From: Gerris lacustris
Taxonomy: Eukaryota; Arthropoda; Insecta; Hemiptera; Gerridae
Length of the DNA stretch: 64,000 nt
Assembly (NCBI GenBank): GCA_951217055.1
Contig: OX578278.1
Span: 36,725,688-36,789,687 of the forward strand
Direction of reading: 5' to 3'
In this document: positions 37,380 through 50,032 of the stretch, one piece after another
Layout: each line of letters opens with the position of its first letter
How positions within the stretch are numbered: position 1 is the first letter of the stretch
Notes under the pieces: model-generated
Told to the model about the DNA's origin: nothing
The model's database searches: none
The model's input: only the letters and a program-made list of their open reading frames with translations
Position numbers and translations under genes: made by a program

Positions 37380-37540
37380 TCCAAAAAAAAAAAATTCAAA
37401 AAAAAAATAATTTTCTTTTTTTTGGATTTTTTTTCATATTTTATTTTTATGATTTTTTTTTTTTTTTTTTTTTTTTAGTATTTTTTTATTATATTTTATT
37501 TTATTTATATATATTTTTTTTTTGAATTTTTTTTTTTGGA
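37380..37540. repeat. A/T-rich foldback spacer S5 (minus to plus switch)
   Basis: A direct copy of S3 at an offset of about 17.54 kb. It is the last polarity switch in the window. Confidence 0.85.
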
Positions 37541-37885
37541 TTTTTAGTCCCCTTTTGTCCCTTTTTGTCCCCTTTTTGTCCCCTTTTGTCCCCTTTTTGT
37601 CCCCTTTTGTCCCCTTTTTGTCCCCTTTTTGCCCCATTTTGTCCCCTTTTTGTCCCCTTTTGTCCCCTTTTGTCCCCTTTTTGTCCCCTTTTGTCCCCTT
37701 TTTGTCCCCTTTTGTCCCCTTTTGTCCCCTTTTTGTCCCCTTTTTGTCCCCTTTTGTCCCCTTTTTGTCCCCTTTTTGTCCCCTTTTTGTCCCCCTTTGT
37801 CCCCTTTTGTCCCCTTTTGTCCCCTTTTGTCCCCTTTTGTCCCCTTTTGTCCCCTTTTGTCCCCTTTTGTCCCCTTTTGTCCCCT
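37541..37885 (+). repeat. TTTTGTCCCC tandem array
   Basis: The longest uninterrupted TTTTGTCCCC/TTTTTGTCCCC array in the window, about 32 units, directly after spacer S5. The minus strand reads GGGGACAAAA repeatedly, so it has strong G-quadruplex potential. Confidence 0.9.
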
Positions 37886-39929
37886 TTTTTAAGTCCCCTT
37901 TTTAGTCCCCTTTTTAGTCCCCTTTTTTAGTCCCCTTTTTGTCCCCTTTTTTAAGTCCCCTTTTTGTCCCCTTTTTGTCCCCTTTTTTAAGTCCCCTTGT
38001 ACGTACTTGTACTTGTACGTACTCGTACTTGTACGTACTCGTACTCGTACTTGTACTTGTACTTGGTACTATTGCTATTACTATTACTATTACTATTAAG
38101 TAATACTACTATTAAGTAATACTACTAGTAATAGAATTAATTGTGATATTTTATAGATTTATATACACATTTTGAGGTCCCCTGTAACCAATAAGTGGTG
38201 TACTTGTTCTAGTACTAGTACTTGTAATAGTACTTGTACTTGTATTTGTACTTGTACTTTTTATTACCTTTTTTTATTACCTTTTTTTAGTACCTTTTTT
38301 TAGTACCTTTTTTTAGTACCTTTTTTTATTACCTTTTTTTAGTACCTTTTTTTAGTACCTTTTTCAGTCCCCTTTTTTGGTCCCCTTTTTTGGTCCCCTT
38401 TTTAGTTCCCTTCTTAGTCCCCTTTTTAGTCCCCTTTTAGTCCCCTTTTTAGTCCCCTTTTTAGTTCCCTTTTAGTCCCCTTTTTTAGTCCCCTTTTTTA
38501 ATCCCCCTTTTCAGTCCCCCTTTTTAGTCCCCTTTTTTAGGCCCCTTTTTTAGTCCCCTTTTTTAGTCTCTTTTTTAAGTCCCTTTTTTTAGTCCCCTTT
38601 TTAGTCCCCTTTTTCTTGTACTTGTACGTACTTGTACTTGTACTTGTACGTACTTGTACTTGTACTTGTACGTACTTGTACTTGTACTTGTACGTACTTG
38701 TACTTGTACGTACTCGTACTTGTACGTACTCGTACTCGTACTTGTACTTGTACTTGTACTTGTACTTGGTACTATTGCTATTACTATTACTATTGCTATT
38801 ACTATTACTATTACTATTAAGTAATACTACTATTAAGTAATACTACTAGTAATAGAATTAATTGTGATATTTTGATAGATTTATATACACATTTTGAGGT
38901 CCCCTGTAACCAATAAGTGGTGTACTTGTTCTAGTACTAGTACTTGTACTAGTACTTGTACTTGTACTTGTACTTGTACTTTTTAGTACCTTTTTTTTAG
39001 TACCTTTTTTTAGTACCTTTTTTTAGTACCTTTTTTAGTACCTTTTTTTAGTACCTTTTTTTAGTACCTTTTTTTAGTACCTTTTTTTAGTACCTTTTTT
39101 TAGTACCTTTTTTTAGTACCTTTTTTTAGTACCTTTTTTTAGTACCTTTTTTAGTACCTTTTTTTAGTACCTTTTTTTAGTACCTTTTTTTAGTACCTTT
39201 TTTTAGTACCTTTTTTTAGTACCTTTTTTTAGTACCTTTTTTTAGTACCTTTTTTAGTACCTTTTTTTAGTACCTTTTTTTAGTACCTTTTTTCAGTCCC
39301 CTTTTTTGGTCCCCTTTTTAGTCCCCTTTTTAGTCCCCTTTTTAGTCCCCTTTTTAGTCCCCTTTTTAGTCCCCTTTTTAGTCCCCTTTTAGTCCCCTTT
39401 TTAGTCCCCTTTTTAGTCCCCATTAGTCCCATTTTTAGTCCCCTTTTTTAATCCCCTTTTTTAATCCCCCTTTTTAGTCACCCTTTTCAGTCCCCTTTTT
39501 TAGTCCCCTTTTTAGTCCCCTTTTTCTTGTACTTGTACGTACTTGTACTTGTACGTACTCGTACTTGTACGTACTCGTACTTGTACGTACTCGTACTTGT
39601 ACGTACTCGTACTCGTACTCGTACTTGTACTTGTACTTGTACTTGTACTTGGTACTATTGCTATTACTATTACTATTGCTATTACTATTACTATTAAGTA
39701 ATTGTTGTCCCCTTTTTGTCCCCTTTTTTAAGTCCCCTTTTTTTCCCCTTTTTTAAGTCCCCTTTTTGTCCCCTTTTTTAAGTCCCCTTTTTGTCCCCTT
39801 TTTTAAGTCCCCTTTTTGTCCCCTTTTTTAAGTCCCCTTTTTGTCCCCTTTTTTAAGTCCCCTTTTTGTCCCCTTTTTTAAGTCCCCTTTTTAGTCCCCT
39901 TTTTTAAGTCCCCTTTTTAGTCCCCTTTT

Positions 39930-41105
39930 TTAAGTCCCTTTTTGTCCCCCTTTTTAGTCCCCTTTTTTAGTCCCCTTTGTTAGTCTCTTTTTTAAGTCCC
40001 TTCTTTTAGTCCCCTTTTTAGTCCCCTTTTTCTTGTACTTGTACGTACTTGTACTTGTACGTACTTGTACTTGAACTTACTCGTACTTGTACGTACTCGT
40101 ACTCGTACTTGTACTTGTACTTGGTACTATTGCTATTACTATTACTATTACTATTAAGTAATACTACTATTAAGTAATACTACTAGTAATAGAATTAATT
40201 GTGATATTTTGATAGATTTATATACACATTTTGAGGTCCCCTGTAACCAATAAGTGGTGTACTAGTTCTAGTACTAGTACTTGTACTAGTACTTGTACTT
40301 GTACTTGTACTTGTACTTTTTATTACCTTTTTTTAGTACCTTTTTTTAGTACCTTTTTCAGTCCCCTTTTTTGGTCCCCTTATTTGGTCCCCTTTTTAGT
40401 CCCCTTTTTAGTCCCCTTTTTAGTCCCCTTTTGTCCCCTTTTTGTCCCCTTTTTGTCCCCTTTTGTCTCATTTTTGTCCCCTTTTGTCCCCTTTTGTCCC
40501 CTTTTTAGTCCCCTTTTTTAAGTCCCTTTTTGTCCCCCTTTTTAGTCCCCTTTTTTAGTCCCCTTTGTTAGTCTCTTTTTTAAGTCCCTTCTTTTAGTCC
40601 CCTTTTTAGTCCCCTTTTTCTTGTACTTGTACGTACTTGTACTTGTACGTACTTGTACTTGAACTTACTCGTACTTGTACGTACTCGTACTCGTACTTGT
40701 ACTTGTACTTGGTACTATTGCTATTACTATTACTATTACTATTAAGTAATACTACTATTAAGTAATACTACTAGTAATAGAATTAATTGTGATATTTTGA
40801 TAGATTTATATACACATTTTGAGGTCCCCTGTAACCAATAAGTGGTGTACTAGTTCTAGTACTAGTACTTGTACTAGTACTTGTACTTGTACTTGTACTT
40901 GTACTTTTTATTACCTTTTTTTAGTACCTTTTTTTAGTACCTTTTTCAGTCCCCTTTTTTGGTCCCCTTATTTGGTCCCCTTTTTAGTCCCCTTTTTAGT
41001 CCCCTTTTTAGTCCCCTTTTGTCCCCTTTTTGTCCCCTTTTTGTCCCCTTTTGTCTCATTTTTGTCCCCTTTTGTCCCCTTTTGTCCCCTTTTGTCCCCT
41101 TTTGT
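39930..41105 (+). repeat. 588-bp tandem duplication of one cassette
   Basis: Two successive cassettes (cores at 40235 and 40823) are almost identical, including the rare variants TTGAACTTAC, GTCCCCTTATTTGG and TTTTGTCTCATTTTTG. The boundaries are approximate because the repeat is internally repetitive. Confidence 0.8.
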
Positions 41106-41255
41106 CCCCTTTTGTCCCCTTTTGTCCCCTTTTGTCCCCTTTTTGTCCCCTTTTTTAAGTCCCCTTTTTTAAGTCGCCTTTTAGTCCCTTTTTAGTCCCC
41201 TTTTTAGTCCCCTTTTTTTAGTCCCCTTTTTGTCCCCTTTTTAAGTCCCCTTTTT

Positions 41256-41281
41256 CATATTTTATTTTTATGATTTTTACT
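41256..41281 (+). repeat. A/T spacer stub S8
   Basis: Only CATATTTTATTTTTATGAT plus a few bases of the spacer remain. It joins TACTAGC and then TATTAC hexamers and a core, so a deletion has fused the start of the spacer to the inside of a downstream cassette. Confidence 0.75.
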
Positions 41282-43915
41282 AGCTATTACTATTACTATT
41301 AAGTAATACTACTATTAAGTAATACTACTAGTAATAGAATTAATTGTGATATTTTGATAGATTTATATACACATTTTGAGGTCCCCTGTAACCAATAAGT
41401 GGTGTACTTGTTCTAGTACTAGTACTTGTACTAGTACTTGTACTTGTACTTGTACTTGTACTTTTTATTACCTTTTTTTATTACCTTTTTTTAGTACCTT
41501 TTTTTAGTACCTTTTTTTAGTACCTTTTTTTAGTACCTTTTTTTAGTACCTTTTTTTAGTACCTTTTTTTAGTACCTTTTTTTAGTACCTTTTTTTAGTA
41601 CCTTTTTTAGTACCTTTTTTTAGTACCTTTTTTTAGTACCTTTTTTAGTACCTTTTTCAGTCCCCTTTTTTGGTCCCCTTTTTTGTCCCCTTTTTAGTCC
41701 CCTTTTTAGTCCCCTTTTAGTCCCCTTTTTAGTCCCCTTTTTAGTTCCCTTTTAGTCCCCTTTTTTAGTCCCCTTTTTTAATCCCCCTTTTTTAGTCCCC
41801 CTTTTCAGTCCCCCTTTTCAGTCCCCCTTTTTAGTCCCCTTTTTTAGGCCCCTTTTTTAGTCCCCTTTTTTAGTCTCTTTTTTAAGTCCCTTTTTTTAGT
41901 CCCCTTTTTAGTCCCCTTTTTCTTGTACTTGTACGTACTTGTACTTGTACTTGTACGTACTTGTACTTGTACTTGTACGTACTTGTACTTGTACTTGTAC
42001 GTACTTGTACTTGTACGTACTCGTACTTGTACGTACTCGTACTCGTACTTGTACTTGTACTTGTACTTGTACTTGGTACTATTGCTATTACTATTACTAT
42101 TGCTATTACTATTACTATTACTATTAAGTAATACTACTATTAAGTAATACTACTAGTAATAGAATTAATTGTGATATTTTGATAGATTTATATACACATT
42201 TTGAGGTCCCCTGTAACCAATAAGTGGTGTACTTGTTCTAGTACTAGTACTTGTACTAGTACTTGTACTTGTACTTGTACTTGTACTTTTTAGTACCTTT
42301 TTTTTAGTACCTTCTTTTAGTACCTTTTTTTAGTACCTTTTTTTAGTACCTTTTTTTAGTACCTTTTTTTAGTACCTTTTTTTAGTACCTTTTTTCAGTA
42401 CCTTTTTTCAGTCCCTTTTTTGGTCCCCTTTTTAGTCCCCTTTTTAGTCCCCTTTTTAGTCCCCTTTTTAGTCCCCTTTTTAGTCCCCTTTTTAGTCCCC
42501 TTTTTAGTCCCCTTTTTAGCCCCCTTTTTAGTCCCCTTTTTTGTCCCCTTTTTTAGTCCCCTTTTTTAGTCCCCCTTTTCAGTCCCCTTTCTTAGTTCCC
42601 TTTTTTAGTCCCTTTTTTAAGTCCCCTTTTTTAGTCCCCTTTTTAGTCCCCTTTTTCTTGTACTTGTACGTACTTGTACTTGTACGTACTTGTACTTTTT
42701 AGTACCTTTTTTTTAGTACCTTTTTTTAAGTACCTTTTTTTAGTACCCCATTTCAGTACTTTTTTTTAGTACCTTTTTTAGTACCTTTTTTTAGTACCTT
42801 TTTTCAGTCCCTTTTTTCAGTCCCCTTTTTCAGTCCCCTTTTTTGGTCCCCCTTTTCAGTCCCCTTTTTTGGTCCCCCTTTTTAGTCCCCTTTTTAGTCC
42901 CCTTTTAGTCCCCTTTTTAGTCCCCTTTTTAGTCCCCTTTTTAGTCCCCTTTTTAGTCCCCTTTTTAGTCCCCTTTTTTGTCCCCTTTTTTAGTCCCCCT
43001 TTTCAGTCCCCTTTTTTAGTCCCTTTTTTAAGTCCCCTTTTTTAGTCCCCTTTTTAGTCCCCTTTTTCTTGTACTTGTACGTACTTGTACTTGTACGTAC
43101 TTGTACTTGTACGTACTCGTACTTGTACGTACTCGTACTCGTACTCGTACTTGTACTTGTACATGGTACTATTGCTATTACTATTACTATTGCTATTACT
43201 ATTACTATTAAGTAATACTACTATTAAGTAATACTACTAGTAATAGAATTAATTTTGATATTTTGATAGATTTATATACACATTTTGAGGTCCCCTGTAA
43301 CCAATAAGTGGTGTACTTGTACTAGTACTAGTACTTGTACTAGTACTTGTACTTGTACTTGTACATTTTAGTACCTTTTTTTTAGTACCTTTTTTTAGTA
43401 CCTTTTTTAAGTACCTTTTTTCAGTCCCTTTTTTGGTCCCCTTTTTTAGTCCCCTTTTTAGTCCCCTTTTTAGTCCCCTTTTTAGTCCCCTTTTTAGTCC
43501 CCTTTTTAGTCCCCTTTTTAGTCCCTTTTTAGTCCCCTTTTTAGTCCCCTTTTTAGTCCCCTTTTTAGTCCCCTTTTTAGTCCCCATTAGTCCCCTTTTT
43601 AGTCCCCATTAGTCCCATTTTTAGTCCCCTTTTTTAATCCCCCTTTTTAGTCCCCCTTTTCAGTCCCCTTTTTTAGTCCCCTTTTTTAGTCCCTTTTTTA
43701 AGTCCCCTTTTTTAGTCCCCTTTTTAGTCCCCTTTTTCTTGTACTTGTACGTACTTGTACTTGTACGTACTTGTACTTGTACGTACTCGTACTTGTACGT
43801 ACTCGTACTCGTACTCGTACTTGTACTTGTACTTGTACTTGTACTTGGTACTATTGATATTACTATTACTATTGCTATTACTATTAAGTAATACTACTAT
43901 TAAGTAATACTACTA

Positions 43916-44490
43916 GAGGTCGACCAAGAAGTCATGGAAATGAGAGGAGTGCGCTAGTGTCGCCATGTACAGTCAGTTTTTGATATAATAGACCACGGTC
44001 AAAAAACACAGTGTTGTTCTTCTGTTATTAATAATTTTATTTTTGATAACTTCTATATTTTTTGCAACAGGCAACACTGTACCTGATAAGAAATCACTAT
44101 AATATACGATAATATCTTTATATTATTATTTATTTATTATTCATAATAATATTCTTTAAATCTAAATCGATATTCTTTTTCCTTAATCTATTTTTTTTTT
44201 TCCTCCTCTTTATTTCTGAGTTTGATTTGGATTTAGAACAGTTGTGACTATAGTTCGTGCTGTATAAAAACAAACAAAACAGGAAACCTAACAGATTGGA
44301 AACCTTCCTGTTGTTATTCGTTTATGCTAAATCTCAAAGGTGGGTTCATAACTGGGCATGCCATACAAACTAGAAATGGGAATTGTGTTAGCACCCGACT
44401 GTACTGACTTCGGCACTACTCGGAAGTTCCGATTTTAAACGAAGTTAAGCTTTCCGTTTCTCCCGTGTTCATGACTTCTTGGTCGACCTG
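43916..44490. mobile_element. Mariner-like MITE, copy 1
   Basis: This 575-bp element lies within a satellite core and has no plausible coding frame. Its ends are inverted repeats of about 21 bp (GAGGTCGACCAAGAAGTCAT at the left; the right end reads as CAGGTCGACCAAGAAGTCAT on the opposite strand). TA flanks both ends (43914-43915 and 44491-44492), and removing the insert plus one TA restores the usual core sequence ACTACTAGTAATAG. A TA target and an end starting near YAGGT with ACCAAGAAG fit the mariner branch of Tc1/mariner, although the family name is inferred. Internally, ACAGTGTTG (44008-44016) pairs with CAACACTGT (44072-44080). Confidence 0.8.
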
Positions 44491-46019
44491 TAGTAATAGA
44501 ATTAATTGTGATATTTTGATAGATTTATATACACATTTTGAGGTCCCCTGTAACCAATAAGTGGTGTACTTGTACTAGTACTAGTACTTGTACTAGTACA
44601 TGTACTTGTACTTGTACTTTTTAGTACCTTTTTTTAGTACCTTTTTTTAGTACCTTTTTTAGTACCTTTTTTTAGTACCTTTTTTTAGTACCTTTTTTCA
44701 GTCCCCCTTTTCAGTCCCCTTTTTCAGTCCCCTTTTTAGTCCCCTTTTTTGGTCCCCTTTTTTGGTCCCCCTTTTTAGTTCCCTTTTTTAGTCCCTTTTT
44801 AGTCCCCTTTTTAGTCCCCTTTTTTGTCCCCTTTTTTAGTCCCCTTTTTTAGTCCCCCTTTTCAGTCCCCTTTTTTAGTTCCCTTTTTTAGTCCCTTTTT
44901 TAAGTCCCCTTTTTTAGTCCCCTTTTTCTTGTACTTGTACGTACTTGTACTTGTACGTACTCGTACTTGTACGTACTCGTACTTGTACGTACTCGTACTC
45001 GTACTCGTACTTGTACTTGTACTTGTACTTGTACTTGGTACTATTGCTATTACTATTACTATTGCTATTACTATTACTATTAAGTAATTTTTGTCCCCTT
45101 TTTGTCCCCTTTTTTAAGTCCCCTTTTTGTCCCCTTTTTTAAGTCCCCTTTTTGTCCCCTTTTTTAAGTCCCCTTTTTGTCCCCTTTTTTAAGTCCCCTT
45201 TTTGTCCCCTTTTTTAAGTCCCCTTTTTGTCCCCTTTTTTAAGTCCCCTTTTTGTCCCCTTTTTTAAGACCCCTTTTTAGTCCCCTTTTTTAAGTCCCCT
45301 TTTTAGTCCCCTTTTTTAAGTCCCTTTTTGTCCCCCTTTTTAGTCCCCTTTTTTAGTCCCCTTTGTTAGTCTCTTTTTTAAGTCCCTTCTTTTAGTCCCC
45401 TTTTTAGTCCCCTTTTTCTTGTACTTGTACGTACTTGTACTTGTACTTGTACGTACTTGTACTTGAACTTACTCGTACTTGTACGTACTCGTACTCGTAC
45501 TTGTACTTGTACTTGGTACTATTGCTATTACTATTACTATTACTATTAAGTAATACTACTATTAAGTAATACTACTAGTAATAGAATTAATTGTGATATT
45601 TTGATAGATTTATATACACATTTTGAGGTCCCCTGTAACCAATAAGTGGTGTACTTGTTCTAGTACTAGTACTTGTACTAGTACTTGTACTTGTACTTGT
45701 ACTTGTACTTTTTATTACCTTTTTTTATTACCTTTTTTTAGTACCTTTTTTTAGTACCTTTTTCAGTCCCCTTTTTTGGTCCCCTTATTTGGTCCCCTTT
45801 TTAGTCCCCTTTTTAGTCCCCTTTTGTCCCCTTTTTGTCCCCTTTTGTCTCATTTTTGTCCCCTTTTGTCCCCTTTTGTCCCCTTTTGTCCCCTTTTGTC
45901 CCCTTTTTGTCCCCTTTTTTAAGTCCCCTTTTTTAAGTCGCCTTTTAGTCCCTTTTTAGTCCCCTTTTTAGTCCCCTTTTTTTAGTCCCCTTTTTGTCCC
46001 CTTTTTAAGTCCCCTTTTT

Positions 46020-46186
46020 CATATTTTATTTTTATGATTTTTTTTTTTTTTTTTTTTTTTTTAGTATTTTTTTATTATATTTTATTTTATTTATATATAT
46101 TTTTTTTTTTTTTTTTTTTTTTTAGTATTTTTTTATTATATTTTATTTTATTTATATATTTTTTTTTTTTGAATTTTTTTTTTGGA
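46020..46186 (+). repeat. Partial, internally duplicated A/T spacer S7 (no switch)
   Basis: It has the same truncated and doubled form as S6 (22806-22974) and lies in the same cassette context, TTTTTAAGTCCCCTTTTT to the left and GGATTTTTAGTCCCC to the right. Polarity is plus on both sides. Confidence 0.8.
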
Positions 46187-49100
46187 TTTTTAGTCCCCTT
46201 TTTGTCCCCTTTTTGTGTCTTTTTTAAGTCCCCTTTTGTCCCCTTTTTTAAGTCCCCTTTTGTCCCCTTTTTTAAGTCCCCTTTTTAGTCCCCTTTTTGT
46301 CCCCTTTTGTCCCCTTTTGTCCCCCTTTTTGTCCCCTTTTTGTCCCCCTTTTGTCCCCTTTTTTAAGTCCCCTTTTAAGTCCCCTTTTTTAGTCCCCTTT
46401 TTGTCCCCTTTTTTAAGTCCCCTTTTTGTCCCCTTTTTTAAGTCCCCTTTTTGTCCCCTTTTTTAAGTCCCCTTTTTAGTCCCCTTTTTTAAGTCCCTTT
46501 TTGTCCCCCTTTTTAGTCCCCTTTTTTAGTCCCCTTTGTTAGTCTCTTTTTTAAGTCCCTTCTTTTAGTCCCCTTTTTAGTCCCCTTTTTCTTGTACTTG
46601 TACGTACTTGTACCTGTACTTGTACGTACTTGTACTTGTACTTACTCGTACTTGTACGTACTCGTACTCGTACTTGTACTTGTACTTGTACTTGTACTTG
46701 GTACTATTGCTATTACTATTACTATTACTATTAAGTAATACTACTAGTAATAGAATTAATTGTGATATTTTGATAGATTTATATACACATTTTGAGGTCC
46801 CCTGTAACCAATAAGTGGTGTACTTGTTCTAGTTCTAGTACTTGTACTAGTACTTGTACTTGTACTTGTACTTGTACTTTTTATTACCTTTTTTTATTAC
46901 CTTTTTTTAGTACCTTTTTTTAGTACCTTTTTCAGTCCCCTTTTTTGGTCCCCTTTTTTGGTCCCCTTTTTTGGTCCCCTTTTTAGTCCCCTTTTTAGTC
47001 CCCTTTTTGTCCCCTTTTGTCCCCTTTTTGTCCCCTTTTGTCTCATTTTTGTCCCCTTTTGTCCCCTTTTTGTCCCCCTTTTGTCCCCTTTTTTAAGTCC
47101 CCTTTTTTAAGTCGCCTTTTAGTCCCTTTTTAGTCCCCTTTTTAGTCCCCTTTTTTTAGTCCCCTTTTTGTCCCCTTTTTAAGTCCCCTTTTTGTCCCCT
47201 TTTTTAAGTCCCCTTTTTAGTCCCCTTTTTTAAGTCCCCTTTTTAGTCCCCTTTTTAGTCCCCTTTTTTAGTCCCCTTTTTTAGTCTCTTTTTTAAGTCC
47301 CTTCTTTTAGTCCCCTTTTTAGTCCCCTTTTTCTTGTACTTGTACGTACTTGTACTTGTACTTGTACGTACTTGTACTTGTACGTACTCGTACTTGTACG
47401 TACTCGTACTCGTACTTGTACTTGTACTTGGTACTATTGCTATTACTATTACTATTAAGTAATACTACTATTAAGTAATACTACTAGTAATAGAATTAAT
47501 TGTGATATTTTGATAGATTTATATACACATTTTGAGGTCCCCTGTAACCAATAAGTGGTGTACCTTTTCTAGTACTAGTACTTGTACTAGTACTTGTACT
47601 TGTACTTGTACTTGTACTTTTTATTACCTTTTTTTATTACCTTTTTTTAGTACCTTTTTTTAGTACCTTTTTTTAGTACCTTTTTTTAGTACCTTTTTTT
47701 AGTACCTTTTTTTAGTACCTTTTTTTAGTACCTTTTTTAGTACCTTTTTTTAGTACCTTTTTTTAGTACCTTTTTTAGTACCTTTTTCAGTCCCCTTTTT
47801 TGGTCCCCTTTTTTGTCCCCTTTTTAGTCCCCTTTTTAGTCCCCTTTTAGTCCCCTTTTTAGTCCCCTTTTTAGTTCCCTTTTAGTCCCCTTTTTTAGTC
47901 CCCTTTTTTAATCCCCCTTTTTTAGTCCCCCTTTTCAGTCCCCCTTTTCAGTCCCCCTTTTTAGTCCCCTTTTTTAGGCCCCTTTTTTAGTCCCCTTTTT
48001 TAGTCTCTTTTTTAAGTCCCTTTTTTTAGTCCCCTTTTTAGTCCCCTTTTTCTTGTACTTGTACGTACTTGTACTTGTACTTGTACGTACTTGTACTTGT
48101 ACTTGTACGTACTTGTACTTGTACTTGTACGTACTTGTACTTGTACGTACTCGTACTTGTACGTACTCGTACTCGTACTTGTACTTGTACTTGTACTTGT
48201 ACTTGGTACTATTGCTATTACTATTACTATTGCTATTACTATTACTATTACTATTAAGTAATACTACTATTAAGTAATACTACTAGTAATAGAATTAATT
48301 GTGATATTTTGATAGATTTATATACACATTTTGAGGTCCCCTGTAACCAATAAGTGGTATACTTGTTCTAGTACTAGTACTTGTACTAGTACTTGTACTT
48401 GTACTTGTACTTGTACTTTTTAGTACCTTTTTTTTAGTACCTTCTTTTAGTACCTTTTTTTAGTACCTTTTTTTAGTACCTTTTTTTAGTACCTTTTTTT
48501 AGTACCTTTTTTCAGTCCCTTTTTTGGTCCCCTTTTTTGGTCCCCTTTTTAGTCCCCTTTTTAGTCCCCTTTTTAGTCCCCTTTTTAGTCCCCTTTTTAG
48601 TCCCCTTTTTAGTCCCCTTTTTAGTCCCCTTTTTAGTCCCCTTTTTAGCCCCCTTTTTAGTCCCCTTTTTTGTCCCCTTTTTTAGTCCCCTTTTTTAGTC
48701 CCCCTTTTCAGTCCCCTTTCTTAGTTCCCTTTTTTAGTCCCTTTTTTAAGTCCCCTTTTTTAGTCCCCTTTTTAGTCCCCTTTTTCTTGTACTTGTACGT
48801 ACTTGTACTTGTACGTACTTGTACTTTTTAGTACCTTTTTTTTAGTACCTTTTTTTAAGTACCTTTTTTTAGTACCCCATTTCAGTACTTTTTTTTAGTA
48901 CCTTTTTTAGTACCTTTTTTTAGTACCTTTTTTCAGTCCCTTTTTTCAGTCCCCTTTTTCAGTCCCCTTTTTTGGTCCCCCTTTTCAGTCCCCTTTTTTG
49001 GTCCCCCTTTTTAGTCCCCTTTTTAGTCCCCTTTTAGTCCCCTTTTTAGTCCCCTTTTTAGTCCCCTTTTTAGTCCCCTTTTTAGTCCCCTTTTTAGTCC

Positions 49101-50032
49101 CCTTTTTTGTCCCCTTTTTTAGTCCCCCTTTTCAGTCCCCTTTTTTAGTCCCTTTTTTAAGTCCCCTTTTTTAGTCCCCTTTTTAGTCCCCTTTTTCTTG
49201 TACTTGTACGTACTTGTACTTGTACGTACTTGTACTTGTACGTACTCGTACTTGTACGTACTCGTACTCGTACTCGTACTTGTACTTGTACATGGTACTA
49301 TTGCTATTACTATTTCTATTGCTATTACTATTACTATTAAGTAATACTACTATTAAGTAATACTACTAGTAATAGAATTAATTTTGATATTTTGATAGAT
49401 TTATATACACATTTTGAGGTCCCCTGTAACCAATAAGTGGTGTACTTGTACTAGTACTAGTACTTGTACTAGTACTTGTACTTGTACTTGTACATTTTAG
49501 TACCTTTTTTTTAGTACCTTTTTTTAGTACCTTTTTTAAGTACCTTTTTTCAGTCCCTTTTTTGGTCCCCTTTTTTAGTCCCCTTTTTAGTCCCCTTTTT
49601 AGTCCCCTTTTTAGTCCCCTTTTTAGTCCCCTTTTTAGTCCCTTTTTAGTCCCCTTTTTAGTCCCCTTTTTAGTCCCCTTTTTAGTCCCCTTTTTAGTCC
49701 CCATTAGTCCCCTTTTTAGTCCCCATTAGTCCCATTTTTAGTCCCCTTTTTTAATCCCCCTTTTTAGTCCCCCTTTTCAGTCCCCTTTTTTAGTCCCCTT
49801 TTTTAGTCCCTTTTTTAAGTCCCCTTTTTTAGTCCCCTTTTTAGTCCCCTTTTTCTTGTACTTGTACGTACTTGTACTTGTACGTACTTGTACTTGTACG
49901 TACTCGTACTTGTACGTACTCGTACTCGTACTCGTACTTGTACTTGTACTTGTACTTGTACTTGGTACTATTGATATTACTATTACTATTGCTATTACTA
50001 TTAAGTAATACTACTATTAAGTAATACTACTA

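Noticed and set aside
44440..44460. 5S rRNA-derived segment in the MITE (CGAAGTTAAGC)
   Set aside because: Only about 11 bases resemble the 5S internal promoter box A. The surrounding sequence does not match 5S rRNA, and the element has DNA-transposon ends.
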